Source of the DNA: CADEED01 sp020442965
GTDB taxonomy: Bacteria; Pseudomonadota; Gammaproteobacteria; Steroidobacterales; Steroidobacteraceae
Assembly (NCBI GenBank): GCA_041395525.1
Contig: JAWLAH010000006.1
Span: forward strand, 80,526-144,525
Reading direction: 5' to 3'
Length of the DNA: 64,000 bases
Shown here: piece by piece, positions 27,497 through 35,811 of the stretch
Numbering within the stretch: the stretch's first letter is position 1
Layout: each line of letters begins with the position of its first letter
Translations under genes and position numbers: made by a program
The notes under the pieces: model-generated
Database searches by the model: none
Seen by the model: only the letters and a program-made list of their open reading frames with translations
Told to the model about the DNA's origin: nothing

Positions 27497-29131
27497 TCAA
27501 CTCGCGCGAGCCAGCAGATCGCGGGCAATGACCTTGAGCGCGAGCGTCTCTTCCGCACCCTCGAAGATGGACAGGACGCGTGCATCGACAAACAGACGAC
27601 CGGCAACGGTCTCTTCTGCGTAGCCCATGCCACCGTGCATTTGCATCGCATCTCGCGTAATCCACTCCGCTGTACGGCAGGCAAAGAACTTGGTCAGGCT
27701 AGCTTCACGGCCGTCGGCACCGGCATCGAGGCGGCGCGCGACCGCGTAACTAAACTGACGCGAGGCGGTCAACCACGCCGCCATGCGCGCAAATTGGACA
27801 CTCGTCAGTGGGTAGTCGGCTATCGGTCGACCAAACACGCGCCGGCCGGTTGCGTACCGCATGGCTTCGTTGAAAGCCGCGTGCATCACGCCGTTGGCGC
27901 GCGCCGCAGTCTGCAAACGTCCGCCGACCATGCCGGTCATCGTGAGATAGAAGCCCCGCCCTTCGCCTTGCGCTTCGCCAATCAGCGCGTCGGCGGGCAC
28001 TATGAACTCCTCGAAAAACAACTCGAACGAGTGCATGCCGCGGTACCCCAGCGTCGGAATCGCACGCCCAATCAGCCGGCCACCCAAGGGCGACTGATAC
28101 TCGAACTGGTGCCCCGCGAAGGGCGGCTTCTCCACCAGCAGCACCGACAAGCCCTTGTGGCCGAGTGACGCGTTGGCGTCGGTGCGCGTCACGACCAACA
28201 ACACGTCCGCACGCCCGGCAAACGTGCACCAGGTCTTGGTGCCGTCCAGTTGCCAGCCGCTTGATACACGCGTGCCGCGGAACTTGAGATTGGCAACGTC
28301 GGACCCATGATCCGGCTCCGTGATCGAAATGGCGCAGAGCTTTTCGCCGCTCGCAAGCGCCGGGAGCCAGCGCGACTGTTGATCAGCGGTACCGCCCGCC
28401 AGAAGTGCGCGCGCCATGATCTCGGGGCGAGTGATCAGGCTGCCCGCCGCACCCAGCGATGCCTGCGATAGCGCTTCAGTAACGACTAACATCGCGATCG
28501 TATCGGAGCAATCGTCGGGCTGAAGGCCCCCGAAACGCTGCGGGATCGAAACGCCGAACAAGCCGAGCGCAGCGGCGTCGCGCAGCAACTCAGCCGGAAT
28601 ATCGAGATCGCCACGGTGAATCGACTGCGCGTGCGGCAGCACGCTCTCGCTCGCAAATTTGCTGAACGCGTCGCCCATTAGTTCGTGATCGTGATCGAGG
28701 AGCGACGGCGGCAGGACACCGTGACGGGCTACTAGCGCGCGACCAATGGCCGCGAGCACGCTGCTCGACTGCGCGGCCGCCAAAGCCGGATCAGCGGCGG
28801 GCGCGAATGCCAGCACGTCGCTCAAGGCAAGGCCAAACTCCGTTGGACGTGCGCTCCAGCGCGTGCAGCAGCGCTGCAGCGCCTCGGCGGCAAATAGGTT
28901 CGCCAAGGGTAACGACAATTCGTCCGTCGCACCCATGGCATACGCCAACACTGCGTCGGCTGCCGCCAGTTCCGCCGCACACCACGCAAGCTCGTAACAC
29001 GGCAACTGCAGTTCGTCGAGCTTGACTGCAGCGAGGTCGCCATCGCGGCCGAGCGCCTGCGAACGCAAAAAGGACGCGCTACCGTTCAATACGACACGGG
29101 CGGCAGCTACGCGCGCTGCCGCCGCGCTCAT
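27497..29131 (-). CDS. mcd: Methylsuccinyl-CoA dehydrogenase-like acyl-CoA dehydrogenase
   Basis: A 544-residue acyl-CoA dehydrogenase with an N-terminal helical extension of about 150 residues, the trait that separates methylsuccinyl-CoA dehydrogenase (Mcd) from ordinary 380-residue family members. Core blocks seen: SITEPDHGSDVANLKFRG (FAD/substrate), GTKTWCTFAG, TLGYRGMHSFEL (the Mcd-like GYRGM block), GGRLQTAARANGV, QMHGGMGYAEE and IFEGAEETLALKVIARDLL with the C-terminal glutamate expected as catalytic base. Mcd oxidises (2S)-methylsuccinyl-CoA to mesaconyl-C1-CoA in the ethylmalonyl-CoA pathway. Its product is the substrate of the adjacent mch and mct proteins. It starts in a 4-base overlap (ATGA) with the upstream small gene. 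A related branched acyl-CoA substrate is possible. Confidence 0.72.
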   Translation of the reverse strand: MSAAAARVAAARVVLNGSASFLRSQALGRDGDLAAVKLDELQLPCYELAWCAAELAAADAVLAYAMGATDELSLPLANLFAAEALQRCCTRWSARPTEFGLALSDVLAFAPAADPALAAAQSSSVLAAIGRALVARHGVLPPSLLDHDHELMGDAFSKFASESVLPHAQSIHRGDLDIPAELLRDAAALGLFGVSIPQRFGGLQPDDCSDTIAMLVVTEALSQASLGAAGSLITRPEIMARALLAGGTADQQSRWLPALASGEKLCAISITEPDHGSDVANLKFRGTRVSSGWQLDGTKTWCTFAGRADVLLVVTRTDANASLGHKGLSVLLVEKPPFAGHQFEYQSPLGGRLIGRAIPTLGYRGMHSFELFFEEFIVPADALIGEAQGEGRGFYLTMTGMVGGRLQTAARANGVMHAAFNEAMRYATGRRVFGRPIADYPLTSVQFARMAAWLTASRQFSYAVARRLDAGADGREASLTKFFACRTAEWITRDAMQMHGGMGYAEETVAGRLFVDARVLSIFEGAEETLALKVIARDLLARAS

Positions 29132-29490
29132 TTGTTAGCGAGCTCGAGTGACATGTCCTCCACGCTGGAATCACTCGTCTGACGCTGCAAGGCCTCGACC
29201 TCTTGCTGCAGCGATCGCAGTACGCGAGCGAGATACTCGAGATGCCATTGTCCGCGCTCACGTGCCGCATCCACGGCTGGGCGAAAGCTGTCGATCTCTT
29301 GCCGGCGCAACACCTCGTGTTGCTCCAGAATTCGCTCGACGGTGTCGAGCCGCTCGCGCGTCACGGCCAATTCGGCGGTAACTGCCATGACGATCGACAG
29401 CAATCGATCGACATCGGGCTGCGAGAAGAAATGCGGGCGTTTGCCTTGCGCCGCCGCATTCGCCAGTTTGAGGATAGTCAGGTGATCCAT
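29128..29490 (-). CDS. Small helical protein coupled to mcd, function unknown
   Basis: A 120-residue protein from the ATG at 29490; the frame continues upstream to 29553 but overlaps the end of the methyltransferase gene. It is predicted almost entirely helical with coiled-coil character (heptad-like stretches around 40-65 and 85-110, such as TRERLDTVERILEQHEVLRR), and has no membrane segment or signal. The start DHLTILKLANAAAQGKRPHFF is reminiscent of small proteins encoded beside acyl-CoA enzymes, but I cannot name a family. Its stop overlaps the mcd start by 4 bases, so the two are translationally coupled and may interact. Confidence 0.6.
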   Translation of the reverse strand: MDHLTILKLANAAAQGKRPHFFSQPDVDRLLSIVMAVTAELAVTRERLDTVERILEQHEVLRRQEIDSFRPAVDAARERGQWHLEYLARVLRSLQQEVEALQRQTSDSSVEDMSLELANK

Positions 29491-29509
29491 GATGGTCTGC
29501 CGATCGATC

Positions 29510-30709
29510 TCAGGCGGCGCGCTCGGCGCCGAACGCGTACCACATCCCGCCACGGCCGAAGTCTTCCACTTCTTCGCCTACCTTGGGCAGCTGCAGATCC
29601 ACGACGGCGTGAATCTCATCCTCGAACATCTGATCGCCCGCGAAACCGCATTGCTGCATCACTTCCACCATGTTGGTGTCGTGCACCGTCGTCCAGAACG
29701 GCTCGTTGTTATTGTAGCAGTCCCAATCACGCAGAAACTGTTCAAACGGTGGCATGCCATGATACGGCGGTTGCTCGAGGTGCAGATGCAATCCGCCCGG
29801 CGCCAGCAACCGAGCCACTTCCCCGAGAATGGTCCGTAACGCCGCATGGGAGGTCTCGTGAAAGAACATCGTACTGACGATCAAATCGAACGATGCGTCT
29901 GGCTCACGCAAGGACTCCACATTGCCTTGCCGGAACTCGATGTTAGCGAGCCCCATGCCATGGGCACGCGCGTGCCCGTAGCGCAGCATCGGCGCAGCGA
30001 GGTCGACGGCAAGCACGCGGCTGGAGGGAAAAGCCGTCGCAATTGGCACCGTGTTGTGTCCTACCCCGCAACCCAGATCCAAAATGCGCGCGGGAACCCA
30101 GCCGGGGCGCCGCTGCGCCAGCCACTCGACGACGCCGCGGCCTGCGCCATCGAGATAGCGCCCGAACAGGCCCGTCGTAGTGGCAAACATTCCGGCGTCG
30201 TAGTTAGCAGCCGCGGAAACATCGTCTTCAAGATGCTCCGCGTAGTAACTCCCGGGCATGCAGTGATTGTCGATTGCGGATTGGTAGCGCGGCACCGCGG
30301 TGGTTGCGTCGAGCTGCAATTGCGTCGAGCCTCGATTCAACGCTCGCGCCCGGTCCCGCAATACCTCTGCTTGACGCAGTACCAATGACCGTCCGGCTTG
30401 CTGACGCATCTCCATTGCGTTGCGGCGCAATGCGCTCCACATCTGGTAGTAAGGGTCGCCACGCATCGCCGCGCGGATCTCGTGACGGTCGCTCGGATCG
30501 TGCCCATGCTCGCGACGGTACGCAGGCCTGGCACGACTCTCGTACGCTACCTCGTTACCCGCCACGACAACGTTCGCCATATACTTGTTGAAATTCGCGA
30601 GAAAATTGAAGCGCGCAATTTCATCGTGCGTTGCGCTCGGCGACATCGCATGTGGACCCACTTCGGTCCAAGCCGGCGCACAATCGGCCTGAGGTGCTTG
30701 CTGTGACAT
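29510..30709 (-). CDS. SAM-dependent class I methyltransferase with unusual N-terminal domain
   Basis: A 399-residue protein. The C-terminal half is a class I methyltransferase: motif I ILDLGCGVGHN (about 209-219), an acidic post-II residue in VLAVDLAAPML, motif IV-like DLIVSTMFFHE, and LAPGGLHLHLEQP. The first 150 residues (NFLANFNKYMANVVVAGN, YRREHGHDP, DPYYQMWSALRRNAMEMRQQ) form a helical domain I cannot place. The methyl acceptor is unknown, and a small acid or natural product is plausible. The ATG at 30709 is chosen over upstream codons because it lies after the arginine-rich low-quality stretch. It heads the unit methyltransferase-small protein-mcd, with 19 bases to the next gene. Confidence 0.75.
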   Translation of the reverse strand: MSQQAPQADCAPAWTEVGPHAMSPSATHDEIARFNFLANFNKYMANVVVAGNEVAYESRARPAYRREHGHDPSDRHEIRAAMRGDPYYQMWSALRRNAMEMRQQAGRSLVLRQAEVLRDRARALNRGSTQLQLDATTAVPRYQSAIDNHCMPGSYYAEHLEDDVSAAANYDAGMFATTTGLFGRYLDGAGRGVVEWLAQRRPGWVPARILDLGCGVGHNTVPIATAFPSSRVLAVDLAAPMLRYGHARAHGMGLANIEFRQGNVESLREPDASFDLIVSTMFFHETSHAALRTILGEVARLLAPGGLHLHLEQPPYHGMPPFEQFLRDWDCYNNNEPFWTTVHDTNMVEVMQQCGFAGDQMFEDEIHAVVDLQLPKVGEEVEDFGRGGMWYAFGAERAA

Positions 30710-30807
30710 ACGCTCTTCGCCTCGAAGCAGTCGAACTCCAGGTTCAAATCCTACACCACACCACGAAGGGCCATGAGCCGCTAGGCGGTCGACTCGCGGT
30801 TCACGAG

Positions 30808-30823
30808 CGGCGACGCGTCGCCG
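30808..30823. promoter_or_regulatory. 16-bp perfect GC-rich palindrome in a divergent promoter region
   Basis: CGGCGACGCGTCGCCG is its own reverse complement and ends 19 bases before the ATG of the MmgE/PrpD gene, inside the 133-base gap shared with the methyltransferase gene. It could be an operator or a leader hairpin. One or two such palindromes are expected by chance in 64 kb of this composition. Confidence 0.35.
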
Positions 30824-30842
30824 ATTGCTAGCATCCAATCGT

Positions 30843-32234
30843 ATGCCATCGAACGCATCTGCCGATGTCACCGCCGCACTCTCCGAGCATGTGGCATCGG
30901 CGAGCTACCATGCGCTGCCTGACGCCGCCATCCAAGCTGCCAAGACGTTCATCCTTGATTCGTTTGGTGTCGCGCTGTCCGGCACGCGTGTGCCAGCGAT
31001 GCAGGTCCTACACGAGATTGCGGCAACCTGGGGCAAGGGCGACGCGGCGCGAGTCTGGGGCACCGGTGAAGCTTATCCGGCGGCATCGGCGGCGTTCCTG
31101 AACGGCTACCAGATCCACAACCAGGAGTGGGACTGCTTGCACGAACCCGCGGTTGTGCATCCGATGGCCGTGGTACTCGCAACCCTCATTGCATGGGCGG
31201 AATCCGTGAGTCGTACACGACGCGTCAGCGGTTGCGAACTGATCCTGGGCTGCACGGTGGCGATCGATGTTGCGGCGACGCTTGGCAGTGCCGCCCAGAA
31301 CCGCTTGCAGTTCTTTCGGCCCGCGATGTGCGGCGCGCTGGGGGCGACTGCGGGTCTCGCAACCATGCACGGACTCGACGCGCGCACGACCCGCAGCGCG
31401 ATGGGAAGTTGTTATAGTCAGTTGAGCGGCACGATGCAGGCGCACGTCGAGGGCTCACCCGTTCTGCCACTACAAATCGGCTTCAATACTCGCGCCGCAC
31501 TCAACGCGATCGAGCTTGCCGCACGCGGCATACTGGGCCCGCTCAACTGGCTCGAGGGGCCGTTTGGATACTTCACGTTGATCGACCCGCAGTGGGATAA
31601 GCAACCGTTCACCGATTTGCGGTTGGGCCAGTGTGTTACCGAACTGTCGCACAAGCCCTTCCCGTCGGGACGCGCGTCTCACGGCGGCGCCGATGGCGTG
31701 ATCGAATTGCAACGCCGACATCGATTCTTGAGCAAGAACGTTGCGGCGGTACGAATATTCGCACCACCGCTCGTGCGGCAGTTAGTGGATCGTCCGCCCA
31801 GCGCTGACATGGCACCCTCGTATGCACGCTTGTGCCTCCCATATGTGGCGGCCACGGCGTTGCTGCGCGGCACGGTGACGGTTGAAGACTTCGAACCAGC
31901 GGCGATCGCTCAGCCGTCACGACAGGCTTTGGCGATTCGAATCCGGGTGTGCGCCGATGCCAATGCGTCGCACAAGGCACTGGTTCCACAACGGGTAGAA
32001 GTCGATCTGACCAACGGCTCGCAGCACGCAATCGATCTACCCGCCGTGCTCGGAGCGCCGGGCAGGCCGCTGTCTCGAATACAACATCTTGAGAAGTTCT
32101 CCGCGGCAGCGCAGAGTGGCGCACGCGCGATGTCGCGCGAGCAGATCGATCAACTCGTCGAAGTGGTACAACAACTCGAAGCTTGCGATGACGTAGTCCA
32201 ACTCGTGGACCGACTGATGTTCGTGCCAGCATGA
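30843..32234 (+). CDS. MmgE/PrpD family protein
   Basis: A 463-residue member of the MmgE/PrpD fold, which includes 2-methylcitrate dehydratase, cis-aconitate decarboxylase and iminodisuccinate epimerase. Visible family blocks are LDSFGVALSGTRVPAM (about 38-53), AAFLNGYQIHNQEWDC with the conserved HNxxxD-type element (about 82-97), HPMAVVLATLIAWAE, CGALGATAGLATMHGL and ELSHKPFPSGRASHGG. The KPFPSGRASHGG loop holds lysine and histidine at substrate-binding positions. The exact reaction cannot be told; a C5/C6 di- or tricarboxylate is likely and would fit the neighbouring mesaconyl-CoA genes. The ATG at 30843 is preferred over the TTG at 30825. It leads a run of four genes to 34993. Confidence 0.82.
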   Translation: MPSNASADVTAALSEHVASASYHALPDAAIQAAKTFILDSFGVALSGTRVPAMQVLHEIAATWGKGDAARVWGTGEAYPAASAAFLNGYQIHNQEWDCLHEPAVVHPMAVVLATLIAWAESVSRTRRVSGCELILGCTVAIDVAATLGSAAQNRLQFFRPAMCGALGATAGLATMHGLDARTTRSAMGSCYSQLSGTMQAHVEGSPVLPLQIGFNTRAALNAIELAARGILGPLNWLEGPFGYFTLIDPQWDKQPFTDLRLGQCVTELSHKPFPSGRASHGGADGVIELQRRHRFLSKNVAAVRIFAPPLVRQLVDRPPSADMAPSYARLCLPYVAATALLRGTVTVEDFEPAAIAQPSRQALAIRIRVCADANASHKALVPQRVEVDLTNGSQHAIDLPAVLGAPGRPLSRIQHLEKFSAAAQSGARAMSREQIDQLVEVVQQLEACDDVVQLVDRLMFVPA

Positions 32235-32250
32235 CCGCGCCCGCAGAGCA

Positions 32251-33651
32251 ATGAACTACCCGACCTACTTTCAATCGGTCGATGCCGAGACGTTACTGAG
32301 CGATCATCCGCTCGCCGCCCAGTTCGAACATACCGTCGCGCGCCGGTCCCGCGATCAGCGCCACCACATTCAGGACCTGCGGTTTCAGAGCTGCCTAGCG
32401 CGCGCCTGGGAGATTCCGTTCTACCAGCGCCTGTGGAGCGCTACCGGGCTGGCACCGGGCGATGTGCGCAGTCTTGACGACATCCACAAGCTGCCGGTCT
32501 TCTCCAAGTCGGACCTGATGGCGAGCCTCACCGAACATCCACCGTATGGCGACTATCATGGCATGGAACGCTGGCCATTGGCCGCGAGGCCGCCGGTCGT
32601 CGTGCATACCACGAGCGGCACGACTGGTCGGCCGCAGGTTGTTTTCTTCAGCCCCAAGGCCCGTGAGGTGCAGGCCTTGTTAGTCGCAAGGTCCTGGCAG
32701 TTGCACGGAGTAGTGCCGGGCGACGTGATCCATTCGGTCTACGGCCACGGCATGATAAATGGCGGTCACTTCGTGCGCGAGGCCGCGATTCACTATACTA
32801 ACTGCTTGTTCCTTTCAGCAGGAACCGGCAAGGAGACGCGTTCAGTCACGCAGATCGAACTGATGCGAGACATGCGCGTCACGGTATTGGTCGGATTTGT
32901 CGACTACATCCGCCAGCTCGCCGAGACAGCCCGCGACATCGGCTTCGAGCCGGGTCGTGATCTGCCCATCCGGCTCATCTCGGGTCACGTCGGACTCGAA
33001 AATCGCGACCGACTGTCCCGCGCGTGGGGCGGCGCACAGATGTTCGACTGGTACGGCGTCGCCGACACCGGCCCCATCGCGTCGGAGGCCTCGGACCACG
33101 ACGGGTTGTATGTGTATGAAGATGCTCACTATCTCGAGCTGATCGATGAAATGGGCAGCGCTATCACCGACAATCAGCCTGGCGATATGACCGTGACCTC
33201 GCTCTATCGCGACGACATTTACCCGCTCATCCGCTTCAACACACACGACGTCACTCGGTGGCTGAGCGGCCGATCGTCACTCGGTTGGACGCTGCCGCGG
33301 ATTGCCGGTGTTCTCGGTCGCAGTGACGACATGGTGAAGTTGCGCGGCATCAACGTGTATCCACTCGCCCTCGCAGGCATCCTCAACGAGATGCCCGAAT
33401 TCGCTGGCGAGTACATTTGCCGTACCACGCGCGACAGCGGCGGTCGGGATGAGATGGTGGTGCTCGTCGAGGTGCGCGGCGGGATGGTTGGAGACACGGT
33501 GCTCGCCGAGCGGTTTCAGGCACTGCTGTCGCGCCGCGTGGGCATCGAAATCAAGGTCCGGTTGGTAGCCCAGGGCGAAACGGCCGCGCTCACCGAACTC
33601 GAGTCACGGCAGAAGCCCAAACGCCTGCTCGACGAGCGCCACATTGATTGA
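32251..33651 (+). CDS. Phenylacetate-CoA ligase-type AMP-forming acyl-CoA ligase
   Basis: A 466-residue adenylate-forming enzyme of the PaaK subgroup (shorter than typical acyl-CoA synthetases). The ATP loop is HTTSGTTGRPQVVFFSP (about 119-135); the adenine/ribose motifs are FDWYGVADTGPIASE and the Asp in PLIRFNTHDVTRW; the C-terminal lid hinge is GRSDDMVKLRGINVYPLALAG (about 358-378 in two adjoining blocks). It would activate a carboxylic acid to its CoA thioester for the downstream CoA-ester enzymes. The substrate is unknown: PaaK relatives act on phenylacetate but also on other aryl and alicyclic acids. It is 16 bases after the MmgE/PrpD gene and overlaps the amidase gene. Confidence 0.85.
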   Translation: MNYPTYFQSVDAETLLSDHPLAAQFEHTVARRSRDQRHHIQDLRFQSCLARAWEIPFYQRLWSATGLAPGDVRSLDDIHKLPVFSKSDLMASLTEHPPYGDYHGMERWPLAARPPVVVHTTSGTTGRPQVVFFSPKAREVQALLVARSWQLHGVVPGDVIHSVYGHGMINGGHFVREAAIHYTNCLFLSAGTGKETRSVTQIELMRDMRVTVLVGFVDYIRQLAETARDIGFEPGRDLPIRLISGHVGLENRDRLSRAWGGAQMFDWYGVADTGPIASEASDHDGLYVYEDAHYLELIDEMGSAITDNQPGDMTVTSLYRDDIYPLIRFNTHDVTRWLSGRSSLGWTLPRIAGVLGRSDDMVKLRGINVYPLALAGILNEMPEFAGEYICRTTRDSGGRDEMVVLVEVRGGMVGDTVLAERFQALLSRRVGIEIKVRLVAQGETAALTELESRQKPKRLLDERHID

Positions 33652-34993
33652 CACGGGCACGCTAGAGCTCGATGCGATCGCCATCGGCACACAGCTGGCG
33701 CGCGGCGATCTCGCCGCGACCGAGTTGACCCGCTCGTTGCTCGATGCCATCGATCGCGACAACCCGCAGCTGCGTGCCTACACCCATGTGTTCGCGGACC
33801 AGGCGCTGCTGAGCGCGGCGGAATCCGACGCACGTCGAGTCAACGGCGCGGGTCTCGGGCCGCTCGATGGAATCCCGATCGCTATCAAGGGCAATATCGC
33901 GGTTGCCGGCTGGCCGCAGCACGCCGGTCTCGAGTTCCTGCGCACTGCGCCTGCCATGGCGGATGCATTCGTCGTCCGCAGATTGCGAACGGCCGGCGCC
34001 ATCTTGTTAGGCCTGACCAACCTGGACGAAGGCGCGCTCGGAGCCGCCGGCGTCAACCCACACTTCGGCACGGTCGCAAATCCCAGAGTCCCGGCGGCGA
34101 CCACCGGCGGCTCGAGCGCCGGGTCGGCGGCCGCCCTCGCCGCCCATCTAACCACGCTCGCAATCGGCACCGATACCATCGGCTCTGTTCGCATCCCAGC
34201 CTCGTACTGTGGTCTCACCGCTCTCAAACCCACTTTTGGCGCGATCTCGACCGGCGGCATCGTCGCCACGCACCAGCGCTTCGATCATGTCGGCCCGATG
34301 GCCCGTTCGGTGCGAGATCTTGTCATGCTGCTCGATGCGTTAGTGGGTTGGGATCGCGAATGCCGGGTTTCCTTTCCGCTCAAGTTCCGGGCGCGGAACG
34401 CAGGGAATACGCTACGGATCGGTTTCATCACGGGGTTCGACGACCTGGCGCCGGATGCGCCGACGATCGAGGGTTACGACCGGGCGATCAACGCCTTGCG
34501 CCGCGCGGGACACACGCTTTCACACTTTGACGTCGCACCGTGGCAGCTGCAACAGAGCTACCGCGCAATTTTCGCCCTGTGCGAAATCGAAATGGCACGA
34601 GCGCATGCCGGGCGTCTTGGCACCGCACCGGAATCGTTCTCACCGTCGTTGCGAAAATTGCTGAAATTCGGCCGCAGCCAAACCGGCACCGACATGCAGC
34701 GCTATGAATGGCGTGTGGCACGATTCGTTGCGAACGTTCAGCGAGTCTTCACTGAGATCGACGTCCTCTTGGCGCCCACGACGCCCACCACCGCCTTTCC
34801 GTCCGGCGCCGCCCAGGCGACTAACAGTGCCACCTTCACCTCGATCGCGAGCGCGACGGGTCGGCCCGCCGTTGTCGTCCCCGTCAACGCCGATCCAAAA
34901 ATCGCGCCGGCTTCCGTGCAATTGATCGGCCAGGCCGGCAACGACTACGTGCTCTTGAGGTTGGCGCAATCACTCGAAGCGGCAATTTCCTGA
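33644..34993 (+). CDS. Amidase-signature family amidohydrolase
   Basis: A 449-residue amidase-signature enzyme. The Ser-cisSer-Lys triad is readable: Lys in IPIAIKGNIAVAG (about 75-87), cis-Ser in the TTGGSSAGSAAALAA loop (about 152-166) and nucleophile Ser in TDTIGSVRIPASYCGL (about 177-192; Ile replaces the usual Gly before Gly-Ser). It would hydrolyse a carboxamide to acid and ammonia. It starts with TTG at 33644, overlapping the CoA ligase stop by 8 bases, which couples the two and suggests the amidase yields the acid that the ligase activates. The last 49 bases overlap the convergent deacetylase-like gene. Substrate unknown. Confidence 0.87.
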   Translation: MIDTGTLELDAIAIGTQLARGDLAATELTRSLLDAIDRDNPQLRAYTHVFADQALLSAAESDARRVNGAGLGPLDGIPIAIKGNIAVAGWPQHAGLEFLRTAPAMADAFVVRRLRTAGAILLGLTNLDEGALGAAGVNPHFGTVANPRVPAATTGGSSAGSAAALAAHLTTLAIGTDTIGSVRIPASYCGLTALKPTFGAISTGGIVATHQRFDHVGPMARSVRDLVMLLDALVGWDRECRVSFPLKFRARNAGNTLRIGFITGFDDLAPDAPTIEGYDRAINALRRAGHTLSHFDVAPWQLQQSYRAIFALCEIEMARAHAGRLGTAPESFSPSLRKLLKFGRSQTGTDMQRYEWRVARFVANVQRVFTEIDVLLAPTTPTTAFPSGAAQATNSATFTSIASATGRPAVVVPVNADPKIAPASVQLIGQAGNDYVLLRLAQSLEAAIS

Positions 34994-35811
34994 CGCGTGG
35001 CGATCCACACATCGCGCATCGACGCCGCGTAGCGCAGGAAGCTCTCATACGCGCCGATCCGGCCCGGTCGCCCGATGATCCGAAGATGCACGCCCAGCGA
35101 CATCATCAGGCGCTCGCGCCGCGCCGCCTCGGCGTATAACCAATCGAAACTGTCCTTCGCGTACTCGAACCAAGCAGCGGGCGTCAGGGCAGGCGACGAC
35201 CACAGCTTCATGTCGTTCGAATCGAGTGCATAAGGCAGAACCAACATGTGAGGTGCGACGCTGCGATCGACCCACGGTTCATCACGACTATAGTCGTCCA
35301 TGTGATAGAGGAAGCCCGCCTCGGCTAACAACTGGCGCGTATGCCCGGTGTGCAGATAGCGCGACAGCCAGCCCATCGGTCGACGACCACAGGATTTCTC
35401 GATGCTGCGCACCGCCGCTGCGATGAATTCCCGCTCGACGTCCACGCCCATACCGAGCTGTGCTTGCCATCTGAAACCATGCGCGCAGACCTCATGCCCC
35501 TCTGCCACGATGCGCCGCGCCAACGCCGGGGCGCGCTCGAGTGCGGCGGCCGCTGCGGTGAACGTGCCGCGCATGCGATACTTCGCCAGCAGGTCGAGAA
35601 CGCGCGGCCCCCCTTCGCGAATACCGTACTCATAGTTGCTCTCGTTACCAAAGTTTCGCACTGGCTTCTTGATCACGATCCCCAGTTCATCGACCGGATC
35701 GGGGCCGCGATCGCCGTCGCGAATATTCTGCTCGGCGCCTTCTTCGACGTTCACCACCAGCGAGAGCGCCAGCCGCGCACCGTTACTCCAGCCCGGCGCG
35801 GTCGCGCTCAT
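34945..35811 (-). CDS. PuuE/imidase-like polysaccharide-deacetylase-fold hydrolase
   Basis: A 288-residue NodB-fold protein of the cofactor-independent allantoinase (PuuE) and cyclic imidase branch rather than a true polysaccharide deacetylase. The branch blocks are visible: VVNVEEGAEQN (about 19-29), FGNESNYEYGIREG (about 54-67), and EGHEVCAHGFRWQ (about 104-116), with His and Glu at the expected active-site positions. Members open cyclic ureides or imides to amido acids. Placed beside an amidase and a CoA ligase, this suggests imide to half-amide to acid to acyl-CoA, an inference. The ATG at 35811 overlaps the stop of the SDR gene by one base; TTG at 35814 is an alternative. Confidence 0.75.
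   Translation of the reverse strand: MSATAPGWSNGARLALSLVVNVEEGAEQNIRDGDRGPDPVDELGIVIKKPVRNFGNESNYEYGIREGGPRVLDLLAKYRMRGTFTAAAAALERAPALARRIVAEGHEVCAHGFRWQAQLGMGVDVEREFIAAAVRSIEKSCGRRPMGWLSRYLHTGHTRQLLAEAGFLYHMDDYSRDEPWVDRSVAPHMLVLPYALDSNDMKLWSSPALTPAAWFEYAKDSFDWLYAEAARRERLMMSLGVHLRIIGRPGRIGAYESFLRYAASMRDVWIATRQEIAASSDCANLKST

Noticed and set aside
30741..30751. GGTTCAAATCC, resembling a tRNA T-loop, just upstream of the MmgE/PrpD gene.
   Set aside because: The flanking bases pair at only 3 of 5 T-stem positions and no anticodon arm or acceptor stem can be built around it.
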